DNA of 64,000 nucleotides from positions 186,001 to 250,000 of the forward strand of contig NZ_FZOD01000007.1 of NCBI RefSeq assembly GCF_900188345.1, in the 5' to 3' direction. This stretch comes from Streptosporangium subroseum (GTDB lineage Bacteria > Actinomycetota > Actinomycetes > Streptosporangiales > Streptosporangiaceae). Both the position numbers and the translations under genes were made by a program. Positions 49,418 to 57,843 of the stretch are shown here, one piece after another; the first letter of the stretch is position 1; each line of letters opens with the position of its first letter. The notes under the pieces are model-generated. The model had not been told where the DNA came from. It did not search any database and saw only the letters and a list, made by a program, of their open reading frames with translations.

Positions 49418-49837
49418 GTGTCCTCCGCTCTCCGCACCCGCCTGCTCGCCGTACTCGCGGCGGTCGCGACCGTCGTGGCCGGATTGTCCGTCCGCGCGCT
49501 GACGGACGGCTGGTTCGGCAAGTACGCCGGTGACGCCCTCTACACCGTGCTCGTGTACGCGCTGATCGTGCTGGTATGGCCCCGCGTCTCGCCGGTCCGG
49601 GCCGCGGCCGGCGCGCTGGCGTTCAGCTGGGTGATCGAGTTCGCCCAGCTGACCTCCATACCGGCCGCCCTCTCAGAGGTCAGCGTGGCGGCCAGACTGG
49701 TGCTGGGCAGCACCTTCGGCGCCGCCGACCTCGTGGCGTACGCCGTCGGGGCCGTCCTCACGGCGGCGGCGCACACCCTCCTCCGACGTATCCGCTCCGC
49801 AGAGGAAGGCCGCGGTCAGCGAGGTTCGGCCGCTTGA
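49418..49837 (+). CDS. DUF2809-family membrane protein
   Basis: A membrane protein of about 139 residues with four hydrophobic segments. Landmarks are GKYAGDALYTVLVYALIV, a Glu in SWVIEFAQLT, and VLGSTFGAADLVAYAVGAVL, which match DUF2809 (a VanZ-like small family of unknown function). The start is probably GTG 49418 or 49412; there is no ribosome-binding site and a TTATCGT -10-like box lies just upstream, suggesting leaderless translation. Its 3' end overlaps the Imm49 gene by 22 nt in convergent orientation. Confidence 0.72.
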   Translation: MSSALRTRLLAVLAAVATVVAGLSVRALTDGWFGKYAGDALYTVLVYALIVLVWPRVSPVRAAAGALAFSWVIEFAQLTSIPAALSEVSVAARLVLGSTFGAADLVAYAVGAVLTAAAHTLLRRIRSAEEGRGQRGSAA

Positions 49838-51372
49838 AGGAGACGGGGTGGCAGGTAGGGGGAGACGACCCGGATGTTCCAGCCCCGGCGGCGAGCGTGG
49901 CAGGTCAGGGCCAGGATGTCGAGGTTGATCGCGGCGTCGGGATCGTCCGCGCGGTCGGCGACCGCGTAGTGGTCGCGGTGCGCTTCGAGGGCGTCGAGGA
50001 GAGCCAGATTGAAGCTCTCCTCATCGCCCTCGACCAGTTGGGAGAACAGAACGGCCGGCGGGGGGAAGAAGCCCCAGGTCCTGGCCTTTTCGCAGTCGCG
50101 GACGGCTCGGTCCGTGACGGATTCGGGGGCCGCGCCTCGCAGGTAATCGTGGAGGGCCTCGCGGTATGAGGCGAAGGCGGAGCCGTCTTTTTCGAGGGCG
50201 GTGGAGCCTGCGAGGACAAGCGGGGCCAGGTCCTCACGGGTGCCGGTGATCAGGGCGAGGTTCGTGGCGGTGTGCCAGTTGCCGGGCCCGGCGTCATCCC
50301 CCTGGTAGGCGGGGTAGGTGAGTGCGCGGCCGTCGATCGTCACGTCGGCGTCGGTGCCGGGCTCGGCGAGGACGGTACGGAAGAGCGCGGCACCCAGCTG
50401 GGAGGCGAGGCGCAGGTTCCCCACCTGCGGGTCCGTGACATCGGCGGACAGCGAGGCACGGGATTTGAAGAGGTTCTCCTGGTAGTTCACGGCGCTCGAC
50501 AGTTTCCAGACCTTCAGCGGCTCTCCGGCCACCGGCGTGAAGGCCTCCCTGGTGTGCTGCTCGACCAGGGCCACGCCCTCCGGGTTCAGGGACCGGGGAT
50601 TGCCGGGCCGCTCGAACACCACGGGCCCGGCGGCCAGTTCGGCGACCGCTTCCGGACGCCTGTTGCGTCCGTACTCCTGGACCCGCGGCCCCGCGGACTC
50701 GAATCCGGTCACCAACGCACGGGGGAGATAACCGGTGTCGACCGGCGTCCGCCAGCCCTCACGGCGGTAGGCGAGAGCGGCCAGGGCGAGCGCGGCGTCG
50801 AGCGCGGCGAGCTTCTGCTCCCCGGACGGCGGGTAGTCCGCGTCGTCCCCCGTGTCCCCGAGGACGTACGCCATCAGGCCGTTGATGAGCTCGACGGCGG
50901 GACGCCCGGCCCCGCCCTCCTGGGGCGTCTTGCGGGCGAAGTGGAAGGCCTCCCCGTGCCATTGGGCCTTGCCGGACAGAACCGCCAGGCAGAAGGCGTC
51001 GAGCCACTGGTCCGCGGTGACGGACTCCCGCCCGCCCTCGGCCCCGGACTCGTAGCCCATCCCGAAGTTCACGTAGTTGAGAAAGACGTTGAAGTCGTTG
51101 TGCGGGTAGTACGCGGCGTACGCCACGGCACCCGCGGCGGCCTCCGTGGCGTCCTCGAGGACCGCCTTGGCCTCGGGGATGTCGAGGTCGGGCGTCTCGA
51201 CGGAGAGCGCACACAGATGGTCCAGGAACTCCTCCGAGAGCAGCCACCACTCGTAGGTGGTTATCGGGCCGGCCTTCGACATGGAGCGGACCTGCGAACC
51301 TATCCTGTTGGTGAAATCCTCGCGGGCCGCCGCGACCACTGCCTCGCCTACCCGATGACGCTCTATCCGCAC
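49816..51372 (-). CDS. Imm49-family immunity protein (orphan)
   Basis: A 518-residue protein of the Imm49 type, recognised from its N-terminal region with VRIERHRVGEAVVAAARE, MSKAGPITTYEWWLLSEEFLDHL and the DATEAAAGAVAYAAYYPHNDF block, and the NYVNFGMGYESG motif. Imm49 proteins protect against polymorphic toxins in actinomycetes, but no toxin gene lies alongside, and it is far from the RHS gene at 0.5-6.8 kb. GTG 51372 has GGGGAGCGG 5-7 nt upstream and matches the conserved beginning; an upstream in-frame start is unlikely. It could immunise against toxins delivered by other strains. Confidence 0.82.
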   Translation of the reverse strand: MRIERHRVGEAVVAAAREDFTNRIGSQVRSMSKAGPITTYEWWLLSEEFLDHLCALSVETPDLDIPEAKAVLEDATEAAAGAVAYAAYYPHNDFNVFLNYVNFGMGYESGAEGGRESVTADQWLDAFCLAVLSGKAQWHGEAFHFARKTPQEGGAGRPAVELINGLMAYVLGDTGDDADYPPSGEQKLAALDAALALAALAYRREGWRTPVDTGYLPRALVTGFESAGPRVQEYGRNRRPEAVAELAAGPVVFERPGNPRSLNPEGVALVEQHTREAFTPVAGEPLKVWKLSSAVNYQENLFKSRASLSADVTDPQVGNLRLASQLGAALFRTVLAEPGTDADVTIDGRALTYPAYQGDDAGPGNWHTATNLALITGTREDLAPLVLAGSTALEKDGSAFASYREALHDYLRGAAPESVTDRAVRDCEKARTWGFFPPPAVLFSQLVEGDEESFNLALLDALEAHRDHYAVADRADDPDAAINLDILALTCHARRRGWNIRVVSPYLPPRLLQAAEPR

Positions 51373-51536
51373 TGTCCCGCTCCCCGTATCCGCGTTGTGG
51401 CCCCAGCCTAGGAGGATCATTCCGAATGCTGATGGTGTGCCGGGAAATGCGAATTATTCATGATCGATCTGTGACAAGTGACCCGGGCGCCCCTCTCGCC
51501 AGAAGGAGAGAAGATCAAGCCGTATGATTTTCAGAC

Positions 51537-52346
51537 ATGCCTGAAGGACACACGATTCACCGCCTGGCCGGGGAGCACCGAAAGGCGTTCGTCGGCACCG
51601 TGGTGCACGCCGAGAGCCCTCAGGGGAGGTTCGCCGCCGGGGCCCTGCAGATCGACGGGCGGGTGCTCACCGAGGCGGACGCCCATGGCAAGCACCTGCT
51701 GCTGGGCTTCGACGACGAGCGGTGGCTCCACGTACACCTGGGCATCTACGGCAAATACGCCTTCGGTTCGGTGCCGGCGCCCCCGCCGATAGGCATGGTG
51801 CGGCTGCGCCTCCGCAACACGCAGAAGTACGCCGACCTGCGCGGGCCCAACACCTGCGAGCTGCTGGACCCGTCCGAGAAGAAGACGCTGCACGCCAGGC
51901 TCGGGCCCGACCCGCTGCGCGCGGACGCCGACCCGGAGGTCGCCTGGCGGCGGATCAGCCGCAGCCGCACCTCCATCGGGGTCCTGCTGATGGACCAGAC
52001 GGTCGTCGCGGGCGTGGGAAACATCTACCGGGCCGAGGCGCTGTTCCGGCAGGGTGTCGACCCGTCGCGTCCCGGCCGTGAGCTCACCCATGAGCGGTGG
52101 ACGGCGATCTGGGCGGACCTGGTGTTCCTGATGGCCGAGGGCGTGCGGGTGGGCCACATCGACACGGTCAGGCCCGAGCACACACCGGAGGCGATGGGCC
52201 GCCCGCCCCGCGTCGACGGCCACGGCGGCGAGGTCTACGTCTACCGGCGCTCGAACCTGCCCTGTTTCCTCTGCGGCACCGAGGTCCGCACCGAGGTGCT
52301 CTCCGGCCGCAACCTCTTCTGGTGCCCCACCTGCCAGGGCACCTGA
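51537..52346 (+). CDS. Fpg/Nei-family DNA glycosylase
   Basis: A 269-residue formamidopyrimidine/endonuclease VIII-type glycosylase. It begins MPEGHTIHRLA, in which Pro2 and Glu3 are the catalytic residues after Met removal. The H2TH-like region has RISRSRTSIGVLLMDQTVVAGVGNIYRAEAL, and the C-terminal zinc finger is C-x2-C...C-x2-C (CFLCG and WCPTCQ). His in PEGH and overall length fit the actinobacterial Nei group. It removes oxidised pyrimidines from DNA and nicks the strand. A TATGAT -10 box at 51521 is about 10 nt upstream of the ATG, so the transcript is nearly leaderless. Confidence 0.9.
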   Translation: MPEGHTIHRLAGEHRKAFVGTVVHAESPQGRFAAGALQIDGRVLTEADAHGKHLLLGFDDERWLHVHLGIYGKYAFGSVPAPPPIGMVRLRLRNTQKYADLRGPNTCELLDPSEKKTLHARLGPDPLRADADPEVAWRRISRSRTSIGVLLMDQTVVAGVGNIYRAEALFRQGVDPSRPGRELTHERWTAIWADLVFLMAEGVRVGHIDTVRPEHTPEAMGRPPRVDGHGGEVYVYRRSNLPCFLCGTEVRTEVLSGRNLFWCPTCQGT

Positions 52347-52354
52347 TCACCACG

Positions 52355-52470
52355 ACCGTACGGCACCGCCCTGACCGGCCGGGTCCGGCACCACTGTGAC
52401 CGCCGCGACCGTACGGCCATCCGGCGCCGCCCTGGCCGGGTCCGGCACCGTCGTGACCGCCGCGACCGGC
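52355..52470. repeat. 54-bp imperfect duplication, about 2 copies
   Basis: GACCGTACGGC... GTCCGGCACCACTGTGACCG at 52355 is repeated from 52408 with small changes (period about 53-56), filling the gap between the Nei gene and the convergent DapA-like gene. Internal GGCCGGGTCCGGC sequence can form hairpins that might end transcription from both sides. Confidence 0.6.
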
Positions 52471-52516
52471 CCCTCCTCGTCGTGCGATCAGTCCTGGTCG
52501 CGGGACCGGACCCCGA

Positions 52517-53389
52517 TCACAGCAGCCGCAGGACGGCCTCGATCGAGGCGCTGCCCGCGGGGACGAGCGGAAGTCTGACCGAGGCCGTGGGAATGCGGCC
52601 CTGGGAGTGCAGCACCCCCTTGAGCACGGTGGGATTGGGCTCGGCGAACACGCTCGCCGACAGGGCGGAGAGACGGTGGCCCAGAACACGGGCGCGTTCG
52701 GCGTCACCCGATCGCCAGGCCTGCTCCAGCTCGACGAATCGCGCGGTGTGCAGGTGGGCGGAGGCGAGGATGCCGCCCGAGGCGCCGAGGGCGAGCAGGG
52801 CGGAGAAGAAGGGGTCGTCCCCGGCCAGCACCTCGAAGTCCGAGGGAAGGTCGGCCAGCAGCATGACGGTGTCCAGGTCTACGCCACCGACCGCGTGCTT
52901 GACCCCGGTCACCATGGGCAGCTCCCCCAGCCGCCGCAGCGTGGCCACACCCACGGACTGCCCCGTCCGGTAGGGGATGTTGTAGATCACCAGCGGCACC
53001 GGGGTCCGCTCCACCAGGGCGGTGAAATGGGCGAACACCCCGGCCTCGGATGGGCGGACGAAGGACGGCACGGTGACCAGCGCGGCCGTCACCTCCGGCC
53101 ATGCCTTCAGCGCGACCAGCGCCTCGGCCGTGCTCCGGGTGTCGGCGGATCCGGCGCCCACCATCAGCGGCGCGTGCCGCTCCCGGCACACCCGCGCGCA
53201 CGTCTCCAGGACCGCCCGCCGCTCCTCCTCGGAGAGCATCGCCACCTCGGCGGTGGTGCCGAGCGCGACCAACCCGGCCGCGCCCTCGTCGAGCACGGCG
53301 TGCGCGAGGCCTTCGAGCGCCTCCACGGCGAGCTCGCCGTTCTCGGCGAACGGAGTGATCAGAGGAATGTGAACACCGCGAAGAGTCAT
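52517..53389 (-). CDS. DapA/NAL-family aldolase-lyase
   Basis: A 290-residue (beta/alpha)8 class I aldolase of the dihydrodipicolinate synthase superfamily. The Schiff-base Lys is K164 in VTGVKHAVGG, and Tyr136 lies in VIYNIPYRTG. The carboxylate-binding GTTAE (residues 44-48) differs from the usual GTTGE, so the substrate may not be that of true DHDPS. It is a probable accessory 2-oxoacid aldolase or lyase. It is divergent from a LysR gene with 70 nt between; the LysR probably controls it. Confidence 0.87.
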   Translation of the reverse strand: MTLRGVHIPLITPFAENGELAVEALEGLAHAVLDEGAAGLVALGTTAEVAMLSEEERRAVLETCARVCRERHAPLMVGAGSADTRSTAEALVALKAWPEVTAALVTVPSFVRPSEAGVFAHFTALVERTPVPLVIYNIPYRTGQSVGVATLRRLGELPMVTGVKHAVGGVDLDTVMLLADLPSDFEVLAGDDPFFSALLALGASGGILASAHLHTARFVELEQAWRSGDAERARVLGHRLSALSASVFAEPNPTVLKGVLHSQGRIPTASVRLPLVPAGSASIEAVLRLL

Positions 53390-53459
53390 GACACCAGCCT
53401 CGCCCCCTCAACCGTGCAGGTCCAGTTCGTGTTTCTTCCAAAAACGTTAAGCTGAAGTG

Positions 53460-54515
53460 ATGCTCGACATACGGCGCCTCCGCCTGCTCCGCGAACTCTC
53501 CCTCCGGGGCACGATCACGGCGGTCGCCGAGGCCCTGGCCTTCACTCCCTCGGCCGTCTCCCAGCAGCTCTCGGTCCTGGAGCGGGAGGCCGGAGTGGCG
53601 CTGCTGGAGCGGACCGGGCGCCGGGTGGTGCTCACCGCGGCGGGGATCGCGCTGGTGGGGCACGCGGAGGCCGTGCTGGAGCGGCTGGAGCGGGCCTCGG
53701 CCGAGCTCGCCGCCGCGCGTACCGGCCTCACCGGAACGATCAGGATCGGGGCCTTTCCCACCGCCACCCGCGCGATCCTGCCCGCCGCCTTCGCCACCCT
53801 CGCCCGGGAGCACCCCGGGCTGGAGCCGATGGTGGACGAGATCGACCCCGCCGAGGTGGCCCCCCGCCTGCGCGCGGGTGATCTGGACGTCGCGCTCATC
53901 CACGAGTACGACTTCGTGCCCGCTCCCCCGGACCTCGCCCTGGACACCGAGGACCTGCTGGAAGAACCCATGTATCTGGCCTCGCTGGAAGAGCCCACGC
54001 AGCCTGGCCCGAAGGGCTCGCTGAATCCCGGGAAAGGGTCCACGCGTCCAGCCTCCGTAGGCTCGCTCGCGGAGCCCGCGGATCCGAGCTCCAAAAAAGA
54101 GCCCATGGGTCCGGGTTCGCAGAGCGCCGGCGACCCACTGGCACGGCGGCGCGACGACCCCTGGATCGCCTCCACCCCCGGCACGCTCTGCCACACGATG
54201 ACCGTGCGAGCCTGCCAGGCCGCCGGGTTCGCCCCGAGGATCCGCCACCACATCGACGACTTCACCACCGTGCTGGCGATGGTCGCGGCGGGCCAGGGCG
54301 TCGCGCTCGTGCCGGAGCTCGGCGCGGCCGATCCGCCCGGCGGCGTACGGCTCACCGAGCTGCCCATGCGCCGCCGCACCCGGATCGCCTTCAGGCGGGG
54401 GGCCGGGACCCACCCCGCCATCGCCACCCTCATCGCCGCGCTGCGCTCCTCGATCCCCGTCGACCATCCCGAATCCCCGGCGGAAGCGCCGGGGACCGCC
54501 TCACATCAGGGCTGA
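53460..54515 (+). CDS. LysR-family regulator with repeat insertion
   Basis: A 351-residue LysR-type regulator. The winged helix (about residues 1-60) reads LDIRRLRLLRELSLRGTI, SAVSQQLSVLEREAGVALLER; the effector domain runs from GTIRIGAFPTA to IRHHIDDFTTVLAMVAAGQGVALVPE. The effector domain is interrupted at about residues 170-230 by a Pro/Gly/Ser-rich low-complexity segment (with EEPTQPGPKGSLNPGKGST-like units) that the family normally lacks, making the protein about 50 residues longer than usual. ATG 53460 directly follows a GTG; AGCTGAAG lies upstream. It is divergent from the DapA-like gene. Confidence 0.85.
   Translation: MLDIRRLRLLRELSLRGTITAVAEALAFTPSAVSQQLSVLEREAGVALLERTGRRVVLTAAGIALVGHAEAVLERLERASAELAAARTGLTGTIRIGAFPTATRAILPAAFATLAREHPGLEPMVDEIDPAEVAPRLRAGDLDVALIHEYDFVPAPPDLALDTEDLLEEPMYLASLEEPTQPGPKGSLNPGKGSTRPASVGSLAEPADPSSKKEPMGPGSQSAGDPLARRRDDPWIASTPGTLCHTMTVRACQAAGFAPRIRHHIDDFTTVLAMVAAGQGVALVPELGAADPPGGVRLTELPMRRRTRIAFRRGAGTHPAIATLIAALRSSIPVDHPESPAEAPGTASHQG
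53965..54145 (+). repeat. In-frame low-complexity insertion in the LysR effector domain
   Basis: The DNA encodes degenerate units of about 36-54 bp containing GARGARCCCAYG, CCTGGC/CCGGGT and GGCTCGCT, keeping the LysR frame open. The flanking residues (DLLEEPMYLAS and DPLARRRDDPWI) belong to the normal domain. Confidence 0.6.
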
Positions 54516-54549
54516 GGGAGCCGTCTCACGTCGAGATGAGCGGAGAGTC

Positions 54550-55404
54550 TCACATCAAGGTGCGGGCGCTCCAGAGCTCGGGGAAGATCTCGCGCTGCAT
54601 GCTCCGCTCCAGCCAGCTCAGGCCGCTCGACCCGCCGGAACCCGGCTTGGCGCCCATCGAGCGGCGTACGGCCATCAGGTGGCGGTAGCGCCAGTCGGAG
54701 AACTGCTCGGCCAGGTCGATCAGCGTCTCGGCCAGCGGCGCGAGCGGCCCGCCGTACACCTTGGCCCAGACCGCCTCGACCTCCGGGCTGGGCTTGTACT
54801 CGGCGGCGAGGTCGCGCTCCAGCACCGCGCGAGGGATCGCGTAGCCGGACCGGGCGAGCATGGCCAGCACCGAGTCGTAGAGGCTCGGCCGGTTCAGCGC
54901 CTCCACGAGCTCCTCGTACGCCTCGGGGTTGCGGCGATGCGGGCGGATGAGCGCCTCTGACTTGCTGCCGAGCAGGAACTCCACGTGACGGTAGAGCGCC
55001 GACTGGAAGCCCGACCCCTCACCCAGGGCGTCCCTGAAGGAGTTGAACTGCGCCGGGGTCAGCCAGCTCAGCGCCGCCCACGCGGCGTTGAGCGCCTCGA
55101 AGTGCCGGACCGTTCGTTTGATCGTGAGGGTCGCGGCGGCGATGTCGTCATCGTCGAGCTGCCGCTGGGCGAGCCGCCACTCCGTGCGGAGCAGGCCGAA
55201 GTAGAGCTCCATCACCTGGGTGGTGACCAGGAAGGCGAGCTCTTCCGGGGCGTCGGTGAGGGTGTGCTGCAGCCCGTGCAGGGCGGCGGTGCCGACATAG
55301 TCGTCGTACGGCGTGCCCTCTTCGAATCCGAGCGTGGGCAGTCCCTCGTTGGCCACGGCCCGCGTCTTCCGGTCCTGCTCGCTGAGCTGCCTGATGCTGG
55401 TCAT
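54550..55404 (-). CDS. kynA: Tryptophan 2,3-dioxygenase
   Basis: A 284-residue haem dioxygenase that opens the indole ring of tryptophan to N-formylkynurenine. Family motifs are DYVGTAALHGLQHTL near the start, ELYFGLLRTEWRLA, GFQSALYRHVEFLLG (each partial), FSDWRYRHLMAVRRSMGAKPGSGGSSG, and FPELWSART at the end. Length and motifs are complete. It is divergent from an AsnC/Lrp regulator across 136 nt, and an arylformamidase-like hydrolase lies about 7 kb downstream. No kynureninase gene is in the window. Confidence 0.92.
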   Translation of the reverse strand: MTSIRQLSEQDRKTRAVANEGLPTLGFEEGTPYDDYVGTAALHGLQHTLTDAPEELAFLVTTQVMELYFGLLRTEWRLAQRQLDDDDIAAATLTIKRTVRHFEALNAAWAALSWLTPAQFNSFRDALGEGSGFQSALYRHVEFLLGSKSEALIRPHRRNPEAYEELVEALNRPSLYDSVLAMLARSGYAIPRAVLERDLAAEYKPSPEVEAVWAKVYGGPLAPLAETLIDLAEQFSDWRYRHLMAVRRSMGAKPGSGGSSGLSWLERSMQREIFPELWSARTLM

Positions 55405-55522
55405 TGATATTCCTCCGCTTGACTCCCTTCCATGGTGGTGCGTTTAGGTCGGTACGGAAATACCATAAGGAAGGTGGTTATCGGCTCTGTCCTTCAGAAC
55501 GGAAAGCACTAATGCCAATCGA

Positions 55523-55535
55523 GTTATGACATAAC
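55523..55535. promoter_or_regulatory. Palindrome GTTATGACATAAC between kynA and asnC-type gene
   Basis: GTTAT (55523-55527), spacer GAC, ATAAC (55531-55535): a perfect short palindrome ending 5 nt before the AsnC-type GTG start. Lrp/AsnC proteins bind such imperfect palindromes and commonly autoregulate, so this is a likely shared operator with the tryptophan dioxygenase gene. Confidence 0.45.
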
Positions 55536-55540
55536 GGAGT

Positions 55541-55984
55541 GTGACGGTGGACGCGATGGACTGGGCGCTGCTGGCCGAGCTGCAGGACGACGCGCGACTG
55601 TCCTACAGCGAGCTCTCGCGGCGGGTGCATCTGTCGGCTCCGGCGGTGGCGGAGCGGGTGCGGCGGCTGGAGGAGACCGGAGTGATCACCGGCTACCACG
55701 CGCGGGTGGATCCGGCGCTGGCCGGGCGCGGAGTGGCCGCCCTGATCAGGATGTCGTGTTACGGGCCGCGCTGCGTGCTCCGCGACGAGCAGGCGCTGGC
55801 CTGGCCGGAGATCCTGGAGGTGCACCGGGTGACCGGTGACACCTGCTGCCTGCTCCGGGTGGCCGCCTCCTCGATGACGGCCTTCGAGGAGATGATCGAC
55901 CGGCTCGCCCCGTACGGCCACCCGTCGAGCATGATGGTGCTGTCCAGCCCCGTCCCCTGGCGGCCGCTCTCACCGGACATCTAG
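55541..55984 (+). CDS. Lrp/AsnC-family regulator
   Basis: A 147-residue amino-acid-responsive regulator. The helix-turn-helix is at about residues 5-60 (MDWALLAELQDDARLSYSELSRR, APAVAERVRRLEETGVI), followed by the RAM ligand-binding domain with ILEVHRVTGDTCCLLRVAASS. It is divergent from tryptophan 2,3-dioxygenase and likely controls it in response to tryptophan or another amino acid (inference). The start GTG at 55541 has ACGGAG 4 nt upstream. Confidence 0.88.
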   Translation: MTVDAMDWALLAELQDDARLSYSELSRRVHLSAPAVAERVRRLEETGVITGYHARVDPALAGRGVAALIRMSCYGPRCVLRDEQALAWPEILEVHRVTGDTCCLLRVAASSMTAFEEMIDRLAPYGHPSSMMVLSSPVPWRPLSPDI

Positions 55985-56033
55985 GACGGATGCCCCGCCC
56001 TTCCGCCAACGGTGTCCCCCGGGCGGGGGCCCG

Positions 56034-57230
56034 CTACCGGGGGGTGGGCGGACGGCTGGGATGTTCGCGGCCGGGCACCACCTCGCGCCAGAGTTCGCCG
56101 CCGGCGGCGTCGTAGCCGAGGTAGACGGCGCCGTCCAGATTGGGGTCGCCGCCCTTCGGGATCTTGCCGCCGAAGAACCGAACGCCCTGCCCCCAAGGGT
56201 CGGCAACGGTCTGCGCGGACGTCTGGCGACCGTCGTTGAGCCGCAGTTCGACCTTGTGGGTCTCCTTACCCGTGTAGCCGTACCAGAGACCGCCCGTCGC
56301 CGACTGGCCCGGACCACCCCAGATGACCGCGGGTTTCTTCTGCTTCGCCATCCGGACGCTCAACGGCTCGCCCCTGGCCGCCACACCTCCGAAGTCCGTT
56401 CCGGCCTGCTTCCCGCGATGCCAGAAGACCAGGCAGTTCTCCGCGTGCAGGTGGGCGCTCACCCCTCCGGGAAGCCGGATTCCCGTCCCGACCGGAGTCC
56501 GGTCGCCGTCGCAGTCCCACGGGATCGTCCGGGGGAGCCGCTGCAGAACCTGTCCCGCCTCGTCGGTGAAGACGATCGCGGTGACCGGAGCGTCCCCGGG
56601 AAACAGGACCGTCCATATGGGCCAGGGCCTACCGCCCTCCCGGTGGAGGGTACCGGGGAAGCTCTGCCCGTCGTCGGTGGTCGCGGTCACCGCGGCGACC
56701 TCCGGCCTGGCCGCGCCGTAGGCGAGCCTTTCCTGCGGGGCGGGCATGGCGGTGTCGGTGCCGCCCGCGTACCAGGCGAACTGCTTCTCCTTCCACGGAT
56801 CCATGGGCTGGCAGAACGCGGTCCGGCCGCCGGTCGGCGTGTCCCGCAACTCGGTGCACAGCCGCTCGTGGTCCCGCGTTGATCCGCTGAACCAGATCCT
56901 GACCGTAGAACCGACACCGACGAAGTCCGGGCGCGAGATGGAGAGGATCTCCCCCACCGGGGGGTTCTCCGCGCTCAGTTCGGCGATCGGGTCGTCGGCC
57001 TTCGTCGTGGACGCGCTGATGTCGGGGCCCCCGCCACCGGGCATCACGACGACCAGGGCGACGACGCAGGCGGTTGCCAGGGCGGGCAGCAAGGTCAGGG
57101 CGGTCCACCGGCGCAGGCGGGCCCGGCGGGCGCGGGCCTGGACCCTCGGCCATGCCTGCGGGCTCGCCTCGAAGACCTGGGCGCGCTCGTCGAGCGCCTC
57201 GCGGAGCCGGCCTTCCAGATCGTGGTTCAC
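56034..57230 (-). CDS. Membrane-anchored protein co-transcribed with a SigE-type sigma factor
   Basis: A 398-residue protein with a short N-terminal cytoplasmic part (about 45 residues, Arg-rich), a single membrane helix (TLLPALATACVVALVVVM) and a large extracytoplasmic domain with several Cys and Trp residues. It has no anti-sigma HATPase or zinc finger that I can identify. Its ATG overlaps the stop of the sigma gene (ATGA), so it is the immediate partner and may be an anti-sigma factor or a sensor; this is inference. Similar N-terminal RLREALDERA-type sequences occur in proteins downstream of SigE70 genes. Confidence 0.65.
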   Translation of the reverse strand: MNHDLEGRLREALDERAQVFEASPQAWPRVQARARRARLRRWTALTLLPALATACVVALVVVMPGGGGPDISASTTKADDPIAELSAENPPVGEILSISRPDFVGVGSTVRIWFSGSTRDHERLCTELRDTPTGGRTAFCQPMDPWKEKQFAWYAGGTDTAMPAPQERLAYGAARPEVAAVTATTDDGQSFPGTLHREGGRPWPIWTVLFPGDAPVTAIVFTDEAGQVLQRLPRTIPWDCDGDRTPVGTGIRLPGGVSAHLHAENCLVFWHRGKQAGTDFGGVAARGEPLSVRMAKQKKPAVIWGGPGQSATGGLWYGYTGKETHKVELRLNDGRQTSAQTVADPWGQGVRFFGGKIPKGGDPNLDGAVYLGYDAAGGELWREVVPGREHPSRPPTPR

Positions 57231-57757
57231 AGTTCCTCCTTCAGGGACCTGCCGAGGGCGGCGAGGCCGCGGCTGGCGTGGGTCTTCACGGATCCGGCGC
57301 TGACGCCCATGGTGTCGGCGATCTCCTGCTCTGACAGATCGAGCCAGTAGCGCAGAACGAGAGCCTCGCGCTGACGGCGGGGAAGGCGGTTGAGGGCCGC
57401 GAGCAACTCGCCGTGCTTCTCGGCCGTGATGACGGCGTGCTCGCCACCGAAGACGACTCCGGAATGATCGAGTGGGCGCTGCCGTACCAGCTTGAGATGC
57501 CGCAGCCGGTTGCGGGTCAGGTTGCAGACGGTCGAACGCACGTAGCTGACGGCCGCGCCGTGCTCACGCAGCCGGCCGCGGCGGGCGTGCAGCCGGGCGA
57601 ACGCTTCTTGAGCGATGTCCTCCGGGTCGTCGGCGCCGAGCAGTCCGGCCAGGCGCACCATCGGCTGGTAGTGCGCGGCGAACAGCTCGGTGAGCGACAC
57701 AGCCTCTGAGGTCGTCGGGGAGAGGTCAATCACACTAAAGAGACACCTGGACGGCAC
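57227..57757 (-). CDS. ECF sigma factor, SigE70-like
   Basis: A 176-residue ECF sigma factor. Region 2 (about residues 22-85) includes PEDIAQEAFARLHARRGRL and a VRSTVCNLTRNRLRH segment; region 4 (about 115-170) includes LPRRQREALVLRYWLDLSEQEIADTMGVSAGSVKTH. This is the SigE/SigM type of actinobacteria. Start GTG 57757, or GTG 57733 at the conserved beginning. Its stop overlaps the membrane protein gene downstream, the arrangement of a sigma factor with its regulator. Confidence 0.87.
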   Translation of the reverse strand: MPSRCLFSVIDLSPTTSEAVSLTELFAAHYQPMVRLAGLLGADDPEDIAQEAFARLHARRGRLREHGAAVSYVRSTVCNLTRNRLRHLKLVRQRPLDHSGVVFGGEHAVITAEKHGELLAALNRLPRRQREALVLRYWLDLSEQEIADTMGVSAGSVKTHASRGLAALGRSLKEEL

Positions 57758-57843
57758 TTCCGTTGACAGCCCTCGGGTTCTCGCCCGGGCGTGATCGACG
57801 GTATCGGGTCCTTGCCGCGCCTGAGCCGTCGATCACGCGGGGG

